DNA of 64,000 bases from Peribacillus simplex (GTDB lineage Bacteria > Bacillota > Bacilli > Bacillales > DSM-1321): contig NZ_LNNH01000016.1 in assembly GCF_001542915.1 (NCBI RefSeq), positions 1 through 64,000 of the forward strand, written 5' to 3'. This document shows, piece by piece, positions 1-7,752 of this stretch. Under the pieces are notes generated by a model, which was not told where the DNA came from, did not search any database, and saw only the letters and a list, made by a program, of their open reading frames with translations. A program made the position numbers and the translations under genes. The stretch's first letter is position 1, and each line of letters starts with the position of its first letter.

Positions 1-121
1 TATGCGTTGGACTACTTTAAGGGGACTTAAAAAATTGTCGATGCAGGCGATGCTTACTTTCGCTGCCATGAATGTAAAGAAGATGGCCACTTGGACATGG
101 AAAGGTCCTAAAACGGCTTAA
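1..121 (+). mobile_element. 3' end of an IS1182-type transposase gene (partial at left edge)
   Basis: The reading frame from base 2 to the TAA at 119-121 encodes the last 39 residues of a transposase. The segment RGLKKLSMQAMLTFAAMN followed by a Trp-rich tail (ATWTW) is the characteristic C-terminus of IS1182-family DDE transposases as I recall them. The catalytic part lies outside the window, so I cannot tell whether the element is intact. A 17-bp hairpin follows at 181-218 and may end its transcript or mark the element's edge. Confidence 0.75.
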
Positions 122-180
122 CATAGTGGCTCGAAGAGCCCAAATCTCGTAACCTTTGGTCAAAATTTCAAAGGAATTTC

Positions 181-218
181 AAAAGGGGTTCGGAATTTTT
201 TAATTCCGAACCCCTTTT
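181..218. terminator. Hairpin after the transposase
   Basis: Perfect 17-bp arms at 181-197 and 202-218 with a TTTT loop. Runs of A and T at the outer ends make it work as a terminator on either strand. It probably ends the transposase transcript. Confidence 0.6.
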
Positions 219-231
219 GTCTACAAACTGA

Positions 232-249
232 CAGGGAGTGTGCTCCCTG
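232..249 (-). terminator. Short hairpin after the MFS gene
   Basis: CAGGGAG (232-238), a 4-nt loop and CTCCCTG (243-249) lie 14 bp beyond the stop of the leftward MFS gene. There is no clear U-run, so the hairpin at 181-218 may be the real terminator. Confidence 0.35.
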
Positions 250-263
250 CTTCCCCTTCCCTC

Positions 264-1523
264 TTATTCCTGCTGCTGAATTTCCAAGGATTTCGTTTCC
301 GCCTTTTGGTTATATAAAGGCAAAATGAAAACCATCCCAAGAATAAAAAAGAATGCCGCCGTTTCAAACATGGCAATGAGTGAAAATTGCTCTTTCAACA
401 TGCCTGCCACACTCATGGTCACTACCATCGAACCAGTGAATAATGGCGTTAATATACCGTTGACCCTTCCAATGAACGCACCTTCCGTCCGCTGCAGTAT
501 CAAGGTGTTGATTCCGATCTGGATACAAGGCAGCATTAATCCATTAAAGAACTCGGCTGTTAGTGTAAGCCAAAGATTCGTCGACAGTCCCAGTACAGCC
601 AATCCAAGGGCATTTATAAGCATTCCAAGGGCCAATAACCGTTGTGGTGCCACCTTTTTGGCGAAGATCATCACACCAGCCCCGCCTAAAATCATACCGA
701 CACCGTTCATCATGAATAGCCATTGAAGATTTTCCTTCGGCAGCCCTAAACGCTCGGTAACAAGGAATATGGAGAGCGGCTGTATGAAGCCAAGGCCAAG
801 ACCCGCTCCGAGAAAACATAATCCAAGCAAACTCAGTTCTTTTTTCCGCAGCACGTAATTCACTCCGCTTTTCATTTCCTGCCATAAGGTCGTTTTATCC
901 GCTTCTTCAACCAATTTCCGGTCTTTTGGTAGGAATGTGAGGGCAGCTGCTGAAAGTAAAAACGCTGCACCGGTAATGGCTATCGAGATGTTGATGCCAA
1001 ATGATTGGAAAGCAAATGTACCGATTATCGGCCCTAATACCATGAATACGGCGAATACGGTTTGATACACGGACATTGCTGTTTGGATTTGACTTTCTGG
1101 TAAGTGCATCTTAAATAGCTTCATTCCCGATGGCTGGGAAAATTGAGAAAGGATTGCCGAAATCAATGTCGCAAAAAACACTACCTTCCAGGTCCCGAAG
1201 ATAAGAGCGATAAGGACGGCGAATACGGATAATGCGCTTAAAATATCGCACCATACCATTGTTTTTTTAGGTCTCCAGCGATCTGCGAAGGTCCCGCCTA
1301 TAAATGAAAAAATGAAAATGGGGGCAAATTCCGCCACGGATATCATGGAAATCGCAAAAGCATCGCCATTGGTCCGTTCCATGACGAATAACAAAACGGC
1401 AAAATTCCGGACCCATATCCCTATTTGCAAAAATAACCCGGAAAAGATGATCGCACGAAAGACAGGATTCATAAATATGTTGGACTCTTTTTTACTTGAA
1501 GGTGCTGATTTATTTTTTTCCAA
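264..1523 (-). CDS. MFS drug/macrolide-efflux-type exporter
   Basis: A 419-residue polytopic membrane protein with about 12 hydrophobic helices. The pattern (signature FADRWRPKK after helix 2, and IGRVNGILTPLF near helix 10) is that of the MFS_3 group, which includes macrolide-efflux and enterobactin exporters. It is expected to pump small molecules out using the proton gradient; the substrate cannot be read from sequence. I start it at the TTG at 1523 because AGGAGG (complement of 1531-1536) sits 7 nt upstream. The frame stays open 20 codons further without a ribosome binding site. The gene stands alone, followed by hairpins at 232-249 and 181-218. Confidence 0.85.
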   Translation of the reverse strand: MEKNKSAPSSKKESNIFMNPVFRAIIFSGLFLQIGIWVRNFAVLLFVMERTNGDAFAISMISVAEFAPIFIFSFIGGTFADRWRPKKTMVWCDILSALSVFAVLIALIFGTWKVVFFATLISAILSQFSQPSGMKLFKMHLPESQIQTAMSVYQTVFAVFMVLGPIIGTFAFQSFGINISIAITGAAFLLSAAALTFLPKDRKLVEEADKTTLWQEMKSGVNYVLRKKELSLLGLCFLGAGLGLGFIQPLSIFLVTERLGLPKENLQWLFMMNGVGMILGGAGVMIFAKKVAPQRLLALGMLINALGLAVLGLSTNLWLTLTAEFFNGLMLPCIQIGINTLILQRTEGAFIGRVNGILTPLFTGSMVVTMSVAGMLKEQFSLIAMFETAAFFFILGMVFILPLYNQKAETKSLEIQQQE

Positions 1524-1874
1524 TATAAAACCTCCTGCTTTAATATCTGGACAGGAGGCGGCACAATACAAATTAACAGGCATAATACCCCTCGTGAAAG
1601 GGACACAATGATCTTTGTTTGTATTTTTATGTACAGACCAATCCTATCCAGAAAAAAATCGTATTTTTAACACGCTTTTTTTTCTTCAAGAATAGGATTA
1701 AATGATCATTGTTCGAATTCACCCTTCCATTTTATGTTAATTATATAATAATTGAACCTTTCTGAATAATCAAGATGAATTTTTGCTTTTATAATATGTA
1801 AAAGGACTATCTTAAAGCAGAAAGTCCTTGATTTTTAGTATATAAGGTCTCAATTTTAGCGGGCTGTTTCTTTA
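1524..1874. other. Intergenic region without a gene
   Basis: AT-rich spacer between the MFS start and the displaced mscS stop. A weak hairpin (7-bp arms 1802-1808 and 1823-1829, then T-rich) may end the mscS transcript or a rightward one. No other feature seen. Confidence 0.4.
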
Positions 1875-2755
1875 TTAATTTTCCATCAAGTGTTCATGAT
1901 TCGGCTCTGCCTGGACAAGTAAATGGGAAGATGGCATCAGAATACGATGTTCGTGTAAAGCGGACATCATCTCAAACCTTACATTTCTTGACGTTTCAAA
2001 GTAATCGTCTGGCTTCACAAGCCCCACTATACATAGCTCAAGCCCACATATTTCAGATTCGGATTTAAATCGGTAATGCCGATATATCGAAAATCTTCTT
2101 CAGGTGTCCCGTCCTCGAGTCTGAGCAGGCTCTCACCGAATTTCTCATTACAGGTAAGGCAAATATCTTCAAGCAATCGTTTCACCTTGTCTGGATTTTC
2201 CTGATAACTAACCGTGATTCGCTCGATGATTCGCATTCTCCCTTTATTAAAATTTTGAATCGTCCTAATCTCGCTATGCGGAATGGTCAGCAGTTTTCCA
2301 GACCATTCCCTGATCTGCATGAACCGAATGCCGATTTCTTCCACAGTTCCGGAACTTGTCCCATTGAATGCCACGAAATTCCCGACGCGGAATTCATTAT
2401 CCGACAGCCTTACAAACCCTAATAAAATATCCTTAAGCATTTGCTGAGCGGCAAACCCGATCACGACCCCTACAATCCCGGCTCCGGCAAGTATCCCTTT
2501 TAAGTCTATAAACTGTCCAATCACATATATGAGAAAAAGTGCGGATATTCCATACCTAAGAGAAGAACGTGTAACGCCCTGTATCGTTTTTTCCACTTCT
2601 TCCTCAAAAAAACTTGACCGTTTAAAAAACCATTCGACCATTTTATTCAAAATATAATAAACAGCCATGAGCAGCAGTGCTAATAAGAATAGCCTCATTA
2701 ATAAAAATTCTTCCAAGTAATCAAAAGCACGCTCCGTAACATCTAAGATATTCAA
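1875..2755 (-). pseudogene. MscS-family mechanosensitive channel with a single-base frameshift
   Basis: Codons from the TTG at 2755 (GGAG 8 nt upstream) encode an N-terminal transmembrane helix, then the MscS pore helix and beta domain: AGAGIVGVVIGFAAQQ is the Gly/Ala-rich pore-lining helix. The frame stops at 2027 after YVGLSYV. Inserting one G near 2038 continues the family-like sequence as LELCIVGLVKPDDYFETSRN and on to a natural stop at 1875-1877, giving about 293 residues. The channel would normally release osmolytes during hypo-osmotic shock. The gene is 22 bp behind the Spo0M-like gene and so downstream of the Mn2+ riboswitch at 3312-3399. The break could be a real inactivation, which would remove only part of the C-terminal vestibule, or a sequencing error. 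Confidence 0.8.
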
Positions 2756-2777
2756 GTTGCCAACTCCATTTCCGCCT

Positions 2778-3170
2778 TTATTCCGAATCGATTAAAATCC
2801 AGTCATCATCCTTGCCTATTATCCCTTTATCAAGGACAAGCCTTGTTTTCAAGCGATAGGAAACACCTTTTTTATACGGATCCTTGAGCATTGGCAGACA
2901 AAAGTTGAAAGGAATTTCATTACTCTCCCCAGAATTTATTTCCCTGGTAGACAAAATCGTACTCGTCTTCAGGATCTCTTCCATTCCCGTAGAATGAGTA
3001 TCCATGATGAGATCGCATTCGATCCTTCTTATTCTTTGCTCCAGGGTACCACCTTTAATCAAGAAATACCCATTTATGCATTCCCCGGATTTATACGTAT
3101 TTTTTGGAAGGATCAAATCGATTTGTGCAGACCCTATTCCTAAAAGTAACAAAGATTTTCTCAGTATCAA
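2778..3170 (-). CDS. Short Spo0M-like (SpoOM family) protein
   Basis: A 130-residue soluble protein. Its start (LLLLGIGSAQIDLILPKNTY) and the segment CINGYFLIKGGTLEQRIRRI match the N-terminal arrestin-like beta-sandwich of Spo0M, a Bacillus protein affecting sporulation control and cell shape. Spo0M is normally about 250-260 residues, so only the N-terminal domain is present and the protein ends naturally at DDDWILIDSE. I place the start at the TTG at 3170, where GGAG is 7 nt upstream and the N-terminus aligns with the family; a GTG three codons earlier has no room for a ribosome binding site. It is the first gene after the Mn2+ riboswitch, with mscS 22 bp behind, so metal-responsive expression is inferred. 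Confidence 0.7.
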   Translation of the reverse strand: MILRKSLLLLGIGSAQIDLILPKNTYKSGECINGYFLIKGGTLEQRIRRIECDLIMDTHSTGMEEILKTSTILSTREINSGESNEIPFNFCLPMLKDPYKKGVSYRLKTRLVLDKGIIGKDDDWILIDSE

Positions 3171-3248
3171 AGAATACACTCCATTTATATTTATTTGTTT
3201 TTGTCATCACCATTTGCCATCAGCTGAACAATTGATGATGGTCTACTC

Positions 3249-3281
3249 AAAAAACCTTCACCGATTTCGGTAAAGGTTTTT
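3249..3281 (-). terminator. Riboswitch terminator hairpin
   Basis: On the minus strand, AAAAACCTTTACCG, loop AAAT, then CGGTGAAGGTTTTTT: an intrinsic terminator with a U-run, about 30 nt after the Mn2+ aptamer and 79 bp before the Spo0M-like start. Its 5' arm (ACCUUUACC) is complementary to GGUAAAGGU in the preceding hairpin (3294-3318), so the two hairpins and an antiterminator are alternatives. Confidence 0.75.
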
Positions 3282-3311
3282 CAAACAGAAAATAGACCTT
3301 TACCAATAGGT

Positions 3312-3399
3312 AAGGTCTGGCTAACAGCACTATGCTGCCAACAACGCCGAGAGCCTGGAGCTCCGTAATGACGACATTGCTGCTAAAGCTACTCCCCTT
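3312..3399 (-). promoter_or_regulatory. yybP-ykoY (Mn2+) riboswitch aptamer
   Basis: Read on the minus strand, the element opens with AAGGGGAGUAGC, contains GUCGUCAUUACGGAG and GUUGUUGGCAGC, and closes with AGACCUU. These are the conserved blocks of the yybP-ykoY riboswitch, a Mn2+ sensor. The P1 helix pairs AAGG (3396-3399) with CCUU (3312-3315). The 3' strand of P1 is also part of a hairpin at 3294-3318 (AGACCUUACC / GGUAAAGGUCU), giving a switchable platform. Known members usually precede Mn exporters (MntP, TerC/YkoY, P-type ATPases); here the genes downstream are a Spo0M-like gene and mscS. The aptamer is clear; the ON logic is inferred from pairing. Confidence 0.85.
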
Positions 3400-3520
3400 A
3401 GGAGATTATACTCATTATCATACGGTAAGATTGGAAAGTTTGTCAAACCCTTATGTATGGCGAATTTCTGATATGGATTGGAAACTGTGAATCTTATTCA
3501 GATATCATATAAGGTTTTGT

Positions 3521-3534
3521 CCGAACATGTTCGG
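3521..3534. promoter_or_regulatory. Perfect 14-bp palindrome of unknown use
   Basis: CCGAACATGTTCGG in the spacer between the riboswitch and iseA. It may be an operator. The half-site spacing (GAAC-2-GTTC) differs from the Bacillus LexA box (GAAC-4-GTTC). Confidence 0.3.
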
Positions 3535-3750
3535 GGAATATGAAATATACAAAGGGAGCCAAGATATGTTTCTTCCTTACCTTTCTTACTTGCATGTTCA
3601 GAAAGGATGTCTATTTATTGGAACATTCAGTAACGATAAGGGCATGATTCGTTTTAGTAGGAATAAAATGAACAAAATATGTATTTTTTAAAGAATCATA
3701 AAAATATTGATTATTTTAGAAGATTTTTCTTTTACTTCTGTCAAACTTGT

Positions 3751-3767
3751 TGTAATATAAATGTAAC
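3751..3767 (+). promoter_or_regulatory. WalR box 1 upstream of iseA
   Basis: TGTAAT-N5-TGTAAC matches the WalR (YycF) direct-repeat consensus TGTWAH-N5-TGTWAH exactly. It is 64 bp before the iseA start. In B. subtilis WalR controls autolysins and represses iseA. Confidence 0.75.
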
Positions 3768-3780
3768 AATTGTAATATTA

Positions 3781-3797
3781 ATTACACTTTCGTTACA
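3781..3797 (-). promoter_or_regulatory. WalR box 2 upstream of iseA (opposite orientation)
   Basis: On the minus strand TGTAAC-N5-TGTAAT is a second exact match to the WalR consensus, 33 bp before the iseA start and probably overlapping the transcription start region, a position suited to repression. Confidence 0.7.
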
Positions 3798-3830
3798 TAA
3801 TCATCCTAAAAGGGATTGGAGAGAGAAAGT

Positions 3831-4361
3831 ATGAATAAAATATCAGGTATGCTATTATCCATCATTTTATTTTTCACATTGAGCACGGGAGCTACAGCAC
3901 AAACCACATCACAGAATTTATCTGACACAAATGCACTTAAAATAGCCGATAATGCCAGCAAACATTTCTGGAATGCATTACATGGTTACAAAAATCGTTC
4001 ATGCACACAAAAAACATTCAACTATAAAGGAACAGAGTACTCGTATCTTTGTCAGGAATTCAATACAAAAGATAAATTGGTTACTTATTTAGGAGAAACA
4101 TTTACTAATAATGCTATTGAAAAAGGATTAACAAACTATCATTACATTACACATAAAGGAAAATTGGCCCGCCCAGTCGGTGATGGCGATGGCATGCTTG
4201 AATGGAAAAAATCCAAAATCAAATCGGTCCAACAAAAACAAAACGTTAGAACCTATAATTTAACTGTCCCTACTGTCGATGGCGATTCAGTCAAAAGAAC
4301 CGTTACGTTTTACAAATCAGGATCCACATGGAAAGTAAATCAATTTGATGCCGTCCAATAA
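3831..4361 (+). CDS. iseA: DL-endopeptidase inhibitor IseA
   Basis: A 176-residue secreted protein. Residues 1-23 form a signal peptide ending STGATA. The mature part matches IseA (YoeB), which binds and inhibits NlpC/P60-type DL-endopeptidases (LytE, LytF, CwlO class) at the wall to limit autolysis. Seen: two cysteines (C58, C74) around the KTFNYKG block, the KLARPVGDG segment, and the family's C-terminal pattern YNLTVPTVDG ... WKVNQFDAVQ. Family length is about 180. The ATG at 3831 follows GGAGAG at a suitable distance; an in-frame ATG at 3816 has no ribosome binding site. Two WalR boxes upstream fit known control of iseA by WalRK. A strong terminator follows. Confidence 0.92.
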   Translation: MNKISGMLLSIILFFTLSTGATAQTTSQNLSDTNALKIADNASKHFWNALHGYKNRSCTQKTFNYKGTEYSYLCQEFNTKDKLVTYLGETFTNNAIEKGLTNYHYITHKGKLARPVGDGDGMLEWKKSKIKSVQQKQNVRTYNLTVPTVDGDSVKRTVTFYKSGSTWKVNQFDAVQ

Positions 4362-4370
4362 CTTAAGAAA

Positions 4371-4415
4371 AGAATGCCCCGCGTCTGTCATTTCAGATGC
4401 GGGGCATTCTTTTTG
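4371..4415 (+). terminator. iseA terminator
   Basis: A 17-bp stem (4371-4387 with 4394-4410, one mismatch) followed by TTTTT, directly after the iseA stop. Confidence 0.85.
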
Positions 4416-4702
4416 GTGCTTCATCTTTTAAACTTTAAGAAGAATTTTGATGTAAGAGCATGTTCATGCTTAATGGTAAGTTTCGGTCGCCTCCTTGCAA
4501 GTTCGATGCTTTTTATTGTGAATTTGGCTTGATTTTGTGCTTTTACATACTTTTTGAACCGTTACTCCCCACAAAAATCCAAGGCGGTTTCGTGCATTAT
4601 TTTGTAAGTACACAGCTTCACTCCTGAGTATGATGACCTTACTCGTGAATACGGGCTTTACCTTCCAGACACCTAGATGAATTATGCTGGCAAGAAAAGT
4701 GC

Positions 4703-5497
4703 TTAAGAATATGACTGATTCAATATGGTTATATAGCATCCATGTTGGATAGTATGTAGTATTTCTCCGTATTCTTTTCCTAAATGGGTAAGGATTTCAT
4801 GAAGTATTTCATTTCGCCGCTTTTCTGTAAATCCTGAAAGCCAGGATAGTGAACCGACTCTTCCGCACCAATCTTCGTTTGAAAATGATACTTCGTAATG
4901 GAACTTATAGGTCTCTTTTAAGTCAAATCCATGTTCCTGCCATTCCTTGAACCATTCCACCGGAAATCCATTGATAAATTGTTTTGATTGCGCTTTGGCG
5001 CCCGCAGGTCTCAGCTCTCCGTCAGGCATATGCGCTTTAATAATTTGAAGTGTATCAGCTATGACTTTACGGTTGGATATAAAGCCTGAATCCATTACGA
5101 TCAATTTTCCCTTTCCTGCCAAAATCCTTTTTATCTCAGCAAGGGTTTTTTCTCGGTTAAACCAGTGCCATGCTCTTAAAACGGTTACATAATCAAACAA
5201 ACCCTCATTCAAGGTCGTCGATTCTGCGCATGAATTCATATACTCAATTACCTGACCTTCACTCTTATCCAATTCTTTCGCTTGCGCTATTAGTTCTGCT
5301 GAAGGCTCCACTCCCACAACGACTGCCCCTTCAACATCTAAAGCTCGGCTTAATACCCCCGTCCCAGAACCCAAATCTGCCACTTTTTTATGGGTAAAAT
5401 CAATTCCTCTACGCTTTAAACTCTCCATTACCTCCATAGGTAAGTCATTTCGATATTGCGCATAATTTTTTGCCACTCTTCCAAAATTCACATCCAT
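4703..5497 (-). CDS. Class I SAM-dependent methyltransferase
   Basis: 264 residues. VADLGSGTGVLS is motif I of class I methyltransferases and binds SAM; VVGVEPSAELI carries the acidic residue at the end of beta 2; FDYVTVLRAWHWF is motif IV with the HWF seen in UbiE/Methyltransf_11-like enzymes. The substrate is unknown. Start at the ATG at 5497, with AAGGGGAG 5 nt upstream; the GTG two codons earlier is too close to that site. It is a lone leftward gene. The 200 bp beyond its stop hold an unconvincing open frame (4470-4739) that I do not call. Confidence 0.82.
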   Translation of the reverse strand: MDVNFGRVAKNYAQYRNDLPMEVMESLKRRGIDFTHKKVADLGSGTGVLSRALDVEGAVVVGVEPSAELIAQAKELDKSEGQVIEYMNSCAESTTLNEGLFDYVTVLRAWHWFNREKTLAEIKRILAGKGKLIVMDSGFISNRKVIADTLQIIKAHMPDGELRPAGAKAQSKQFINGFPVEWFKEWQEHGFDLKETYKFHYEVSFSNEDWCGRVGSLSWLSGFTEKRRNEILHEILTHLGKEYGEILHTIQHGCYITILNQSYS

Positions 5498-5673
5498 CGA
5501 CACTCCCCTTTGTATATTTTTTCCAACCTATAGAAATGATATCATATTATTCAAGAGCTAATCATTATACTAATCTGCATTGCTAGTGATTTTCGTTGGC
5601 ATGAAAAAAATGGACACTGTATGCATTAGCCTGCTTGATGAACTAGAAAAGTCGAAGCATTGAGGGGAAAATC

Positions 5674-5713
5674 AAAAAAGTTTCGAATGGGAGACCATTC
5701 CGAAACCTTTTTT
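5674..5713 (-). terminator. Terminator of the PadR / HAAS operon
   Basis: Arms 5674-5690 and 5695-5713 (GGTTTCGGAATGG type, one bulge) flanked by A and T runs, 33 bp beyond the stop of the membrane protein gene. Confidence 0.8.
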
Positions 5714-5745
5714 CAACAAATTGAGCATAGTGAGGATGGAGTGCC

Positions 5746-6738
5746 TTAGCGGGTTTTCCCTTTTCGAAAACCTTGAATAGAATCGAATACGGCGAAAAAT
5801 ATGGAGATGAGGATAATACCCCAGTAGATCCGGCCTTCCCATTCATCAATCGGAAAAAGTTTTGTCATATATATGATGAATTCGTTCGTCAGTAACTGCG
5901 GATTACTGATGATGATGATGAGAGTAATCGTCGTGAGCAGTTGATAACAGGTGTGAAGCCAAGCGAGCTTTTTGGTCCATTGCCCTGCCAATAATTTATA
6001 AATGGCAAGGCAGACACCTAAAATGATGATGCTGAAAATGAGCGGCCAATAGGAATTCAATACTTCTTGGTTAAAAGAAGGTGTCACAAAATGGAGTCCG
6101 TCTTTACCAGTCTCGTAGACACCCAGAAGGCTGGATGCATTGAAATAAAGAGCAGCGAAAACAGCGATACCTAACAAGCTTCCAAATATCTCGACTTTAG
6201 GAATCGCTTTTTTCTTTGAAATATTTGGAATCTGTTTTAAATCATCTGGTGTCCAGCGTTTAAACCCTTTCGTTAAAGGCATATGATCTTTGGAAGTATC
6301 CGTACGTTCCAGGAGGGCAAACAAAAGCGTTAACCAGAAAAATACTTGGATGGCAGTGCTGATGATACCTGCGATGCCTTTTCCAATGATGCGGAGGATC
6401 ACTTCCATTACCGTTTTATCACCGATATTTGCAAATGTGCTATCTCCAATTAATGAAATCAATGAAATGACAGCGGCGATTGGTAAAATCATTTTCAATA
6501 GACTGACATAAACATCGTAATAACGCGGTCCAATCAGGTGCATTGGCCGATCTCTATAACCGCTTGCCAGTGTTACCGGATCTCCTAATTTGATAAGGAT
6601 CTCTTTCACGTCTTGCTCATTATAATCTTCCGGAAGCATATCTTCGATTGTGGATTGAAGCTCAAGCGCAATATCCTCCCTGTTTTTTTCTGGCAGCCTG
6701 CGGGTTACTTCCTGAATATAAAGTTCAATCAGCTCCAT
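5746..6738 (-). CDS. HAAS-domain integral membrane protein, PadR-linked
   Basis: 330 residues. The first 65 or so (MELIELYIQEVTRRLP ... ILIKLGDPVTLASGY) match the helical HAAS/DUF1700-type domain that commonly sits beside PadR regulators. About six transmembrane helices follow (around residues 80-100, 115-145, 185-210, 230-250, 265-285, 300-320). Function unknown; such proteins are thought to act in envelope stress or as partners of the adjacent regulator. It overlaps the 3' end of the PadR gene by 14 bp, indicating translational coupling. Confidence 0.8.
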   Translation of the reverse strand: MELIELYIQEVTRRLPEKNREDIALELQSTIEDMLPEDYNEQDVKEILIKLGDPVTLASGYRDRPMHLIGPRYYDVYVSLLKMILPIAAVISLISLIGDSTFANIGDKTVMEVILRIIGKGIAGIISTAIQVFFWLTLLFALLERTDTSKDHMPLTKGFKRWTPDDLKQIPNISKKKAIPKVEIFGSLLGIAVFAALYFNASSLLGVYETGKDGLHFVTPSFNQEVLNSYWPLIFSIIILGVCLAIYKLLAGQWTKKLAWLHTCYQLLTTITLIIIISNPQLLTNEFIIYMTKLFPIDEWEGRIYWGIILISIFFAVFDSIQGFRKGKTR

Positions 6739-7072
6739 CTTCTCCCTCTCCTTTTAATAATATATATAGCTCTTGAGACGTTTTTTCCCACTCTTGTTTT
6801 AATTGATTGAAAATTTCTTCCCCATATAAACTTAAAGCATAGTACTTGCGCGGCCTGCTTTCAGAAGTATCCCAAGTGCTTGTCACCAATTCCTGTTTCT
6901 CCAGGCGGCGAAGCAAGGGATATAACGTGCTCTGATCGATGGAAATTCCCGATTTTTCCAGTCGCTGGACCAGCGAGTATCCATACTGGGGAGTGTTGAG
7001 CTGACTAAGGACCGCTAAAGTCAAAGTGCCCCTTCGCAGCTCGGTCGTCAAAGAATTCAGCAATGTACTCAT
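6725..7072 (-). CDS. PadR-family transcriptional regulator
   Basis: 115 residues with the PadR winged helix: LTLAVLSQLNTPQYGYSLVQ, then the recognition segment STLYPLLRRLEKQELV, the wing (ESRPRKYYALSLYGEE) and a C-terminal dimerisation helix. PadR proteins repress their own operon and a neighbouring membrane or transport gene. AGAGGTGATTGG precedes the ATG. The 14-bp overlap with the HAAS protein gene and a shared terminator make a two-gene operon. Short imperfect palindromes between 7090 and 7135 are possible operators. Confidence 0.88.
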   Translation of the reverse strand: MSTLLNSLTTELRRGTLTLAVLSQLNTPQYGYSLVQRLEKSGISIDQSTLYPLLRRLEKQELVTSTWDTSESRPRKYYALSLYGEEIFNQLKQEWEKTSQELYILLKGEGEDGAD

Positions 7073-7082
7073 CCAATCACCT

Positions 7083-7752
7083 CTTCTCTATACTATATGT
7101 CGTACACCATACCTTATGCTATGCATCATACACTATTTTAGTTCTAACACCAACATCAAAATATAAATATTCTTCATAAAAAAAGAAACGCGATGCGCCT
7201 CCTCATATTCCGTCATTTGGTTTCGAGTTTTGTAATAGATATTTTTTACAAATCCCCATACAAACCTAGGTATAATTCATCATTTTTTATTTCTTTTCTT
7301 GTTTCATTATGTAATAATATGTATATATTACCAAAGAGATGTTGGGTATGAATGAGTTATCGTATTTAGGTGTATCAAAGTTCCCTTTTACCTTATTATC
7401 TTACGTTCCCCATGGGCCGAGAAAAGAAGAGAATCCGCACATATGGTTATGTTGGATATATCCCCCCTTTAATCGGGAGCGATGGTCATGCTACATACTT
7501 CACGTCTTCCTCAACACGATTTACCCACTTCTCCAATTGAAAGCATCCAACCAATGGAACCACAGATGAAGATTCATATCCTTCGATCAAGCCATTTTGA
7601 TTGACTTATGTTGACAGAAAAATCAGCTTATCCGAACGATTGAAAATGGTATTTTCAATCAAGTTATCTAGTTATCTAAAAAAGTGCAGGGGATTTTGTA
7701 TATTCGCAGTTTACCCATACAGAATTTCTTTCTGCACACCAGGAGGGATTCG
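7083..7752. other. Divergent intergenic region
   Basis: Holds the promoters of the leftward PadR operon and the rightward GltB-like gene. An open frame at 7339-7569 shows no family resemblance or ribosome binding site and is not called. No clear operator could be fixed. Confidence 0.3.

Noticed and set aside
3521-3534. Palindrome CCGAACATGTTCGG as a LexA (SOS) box
   Set aside because: The Bacillus LexA site is GAAC-4-GTTC; here the half-sites are only 2 bp apart.
4470-4739. 89-codon leftward open frame behind the methyltransferase gene
   Set aside because: It overlaps the 3' end of the methyltransferase gene, has no ribosome binding site, and its sequence resembles no family.
7339-7569. 76-codon rightward open frame before the GltB-like gene
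   Set aside because: No ribosome binding site, unusual composition (many Trp, Pro, Cys) and no recognisable motif.
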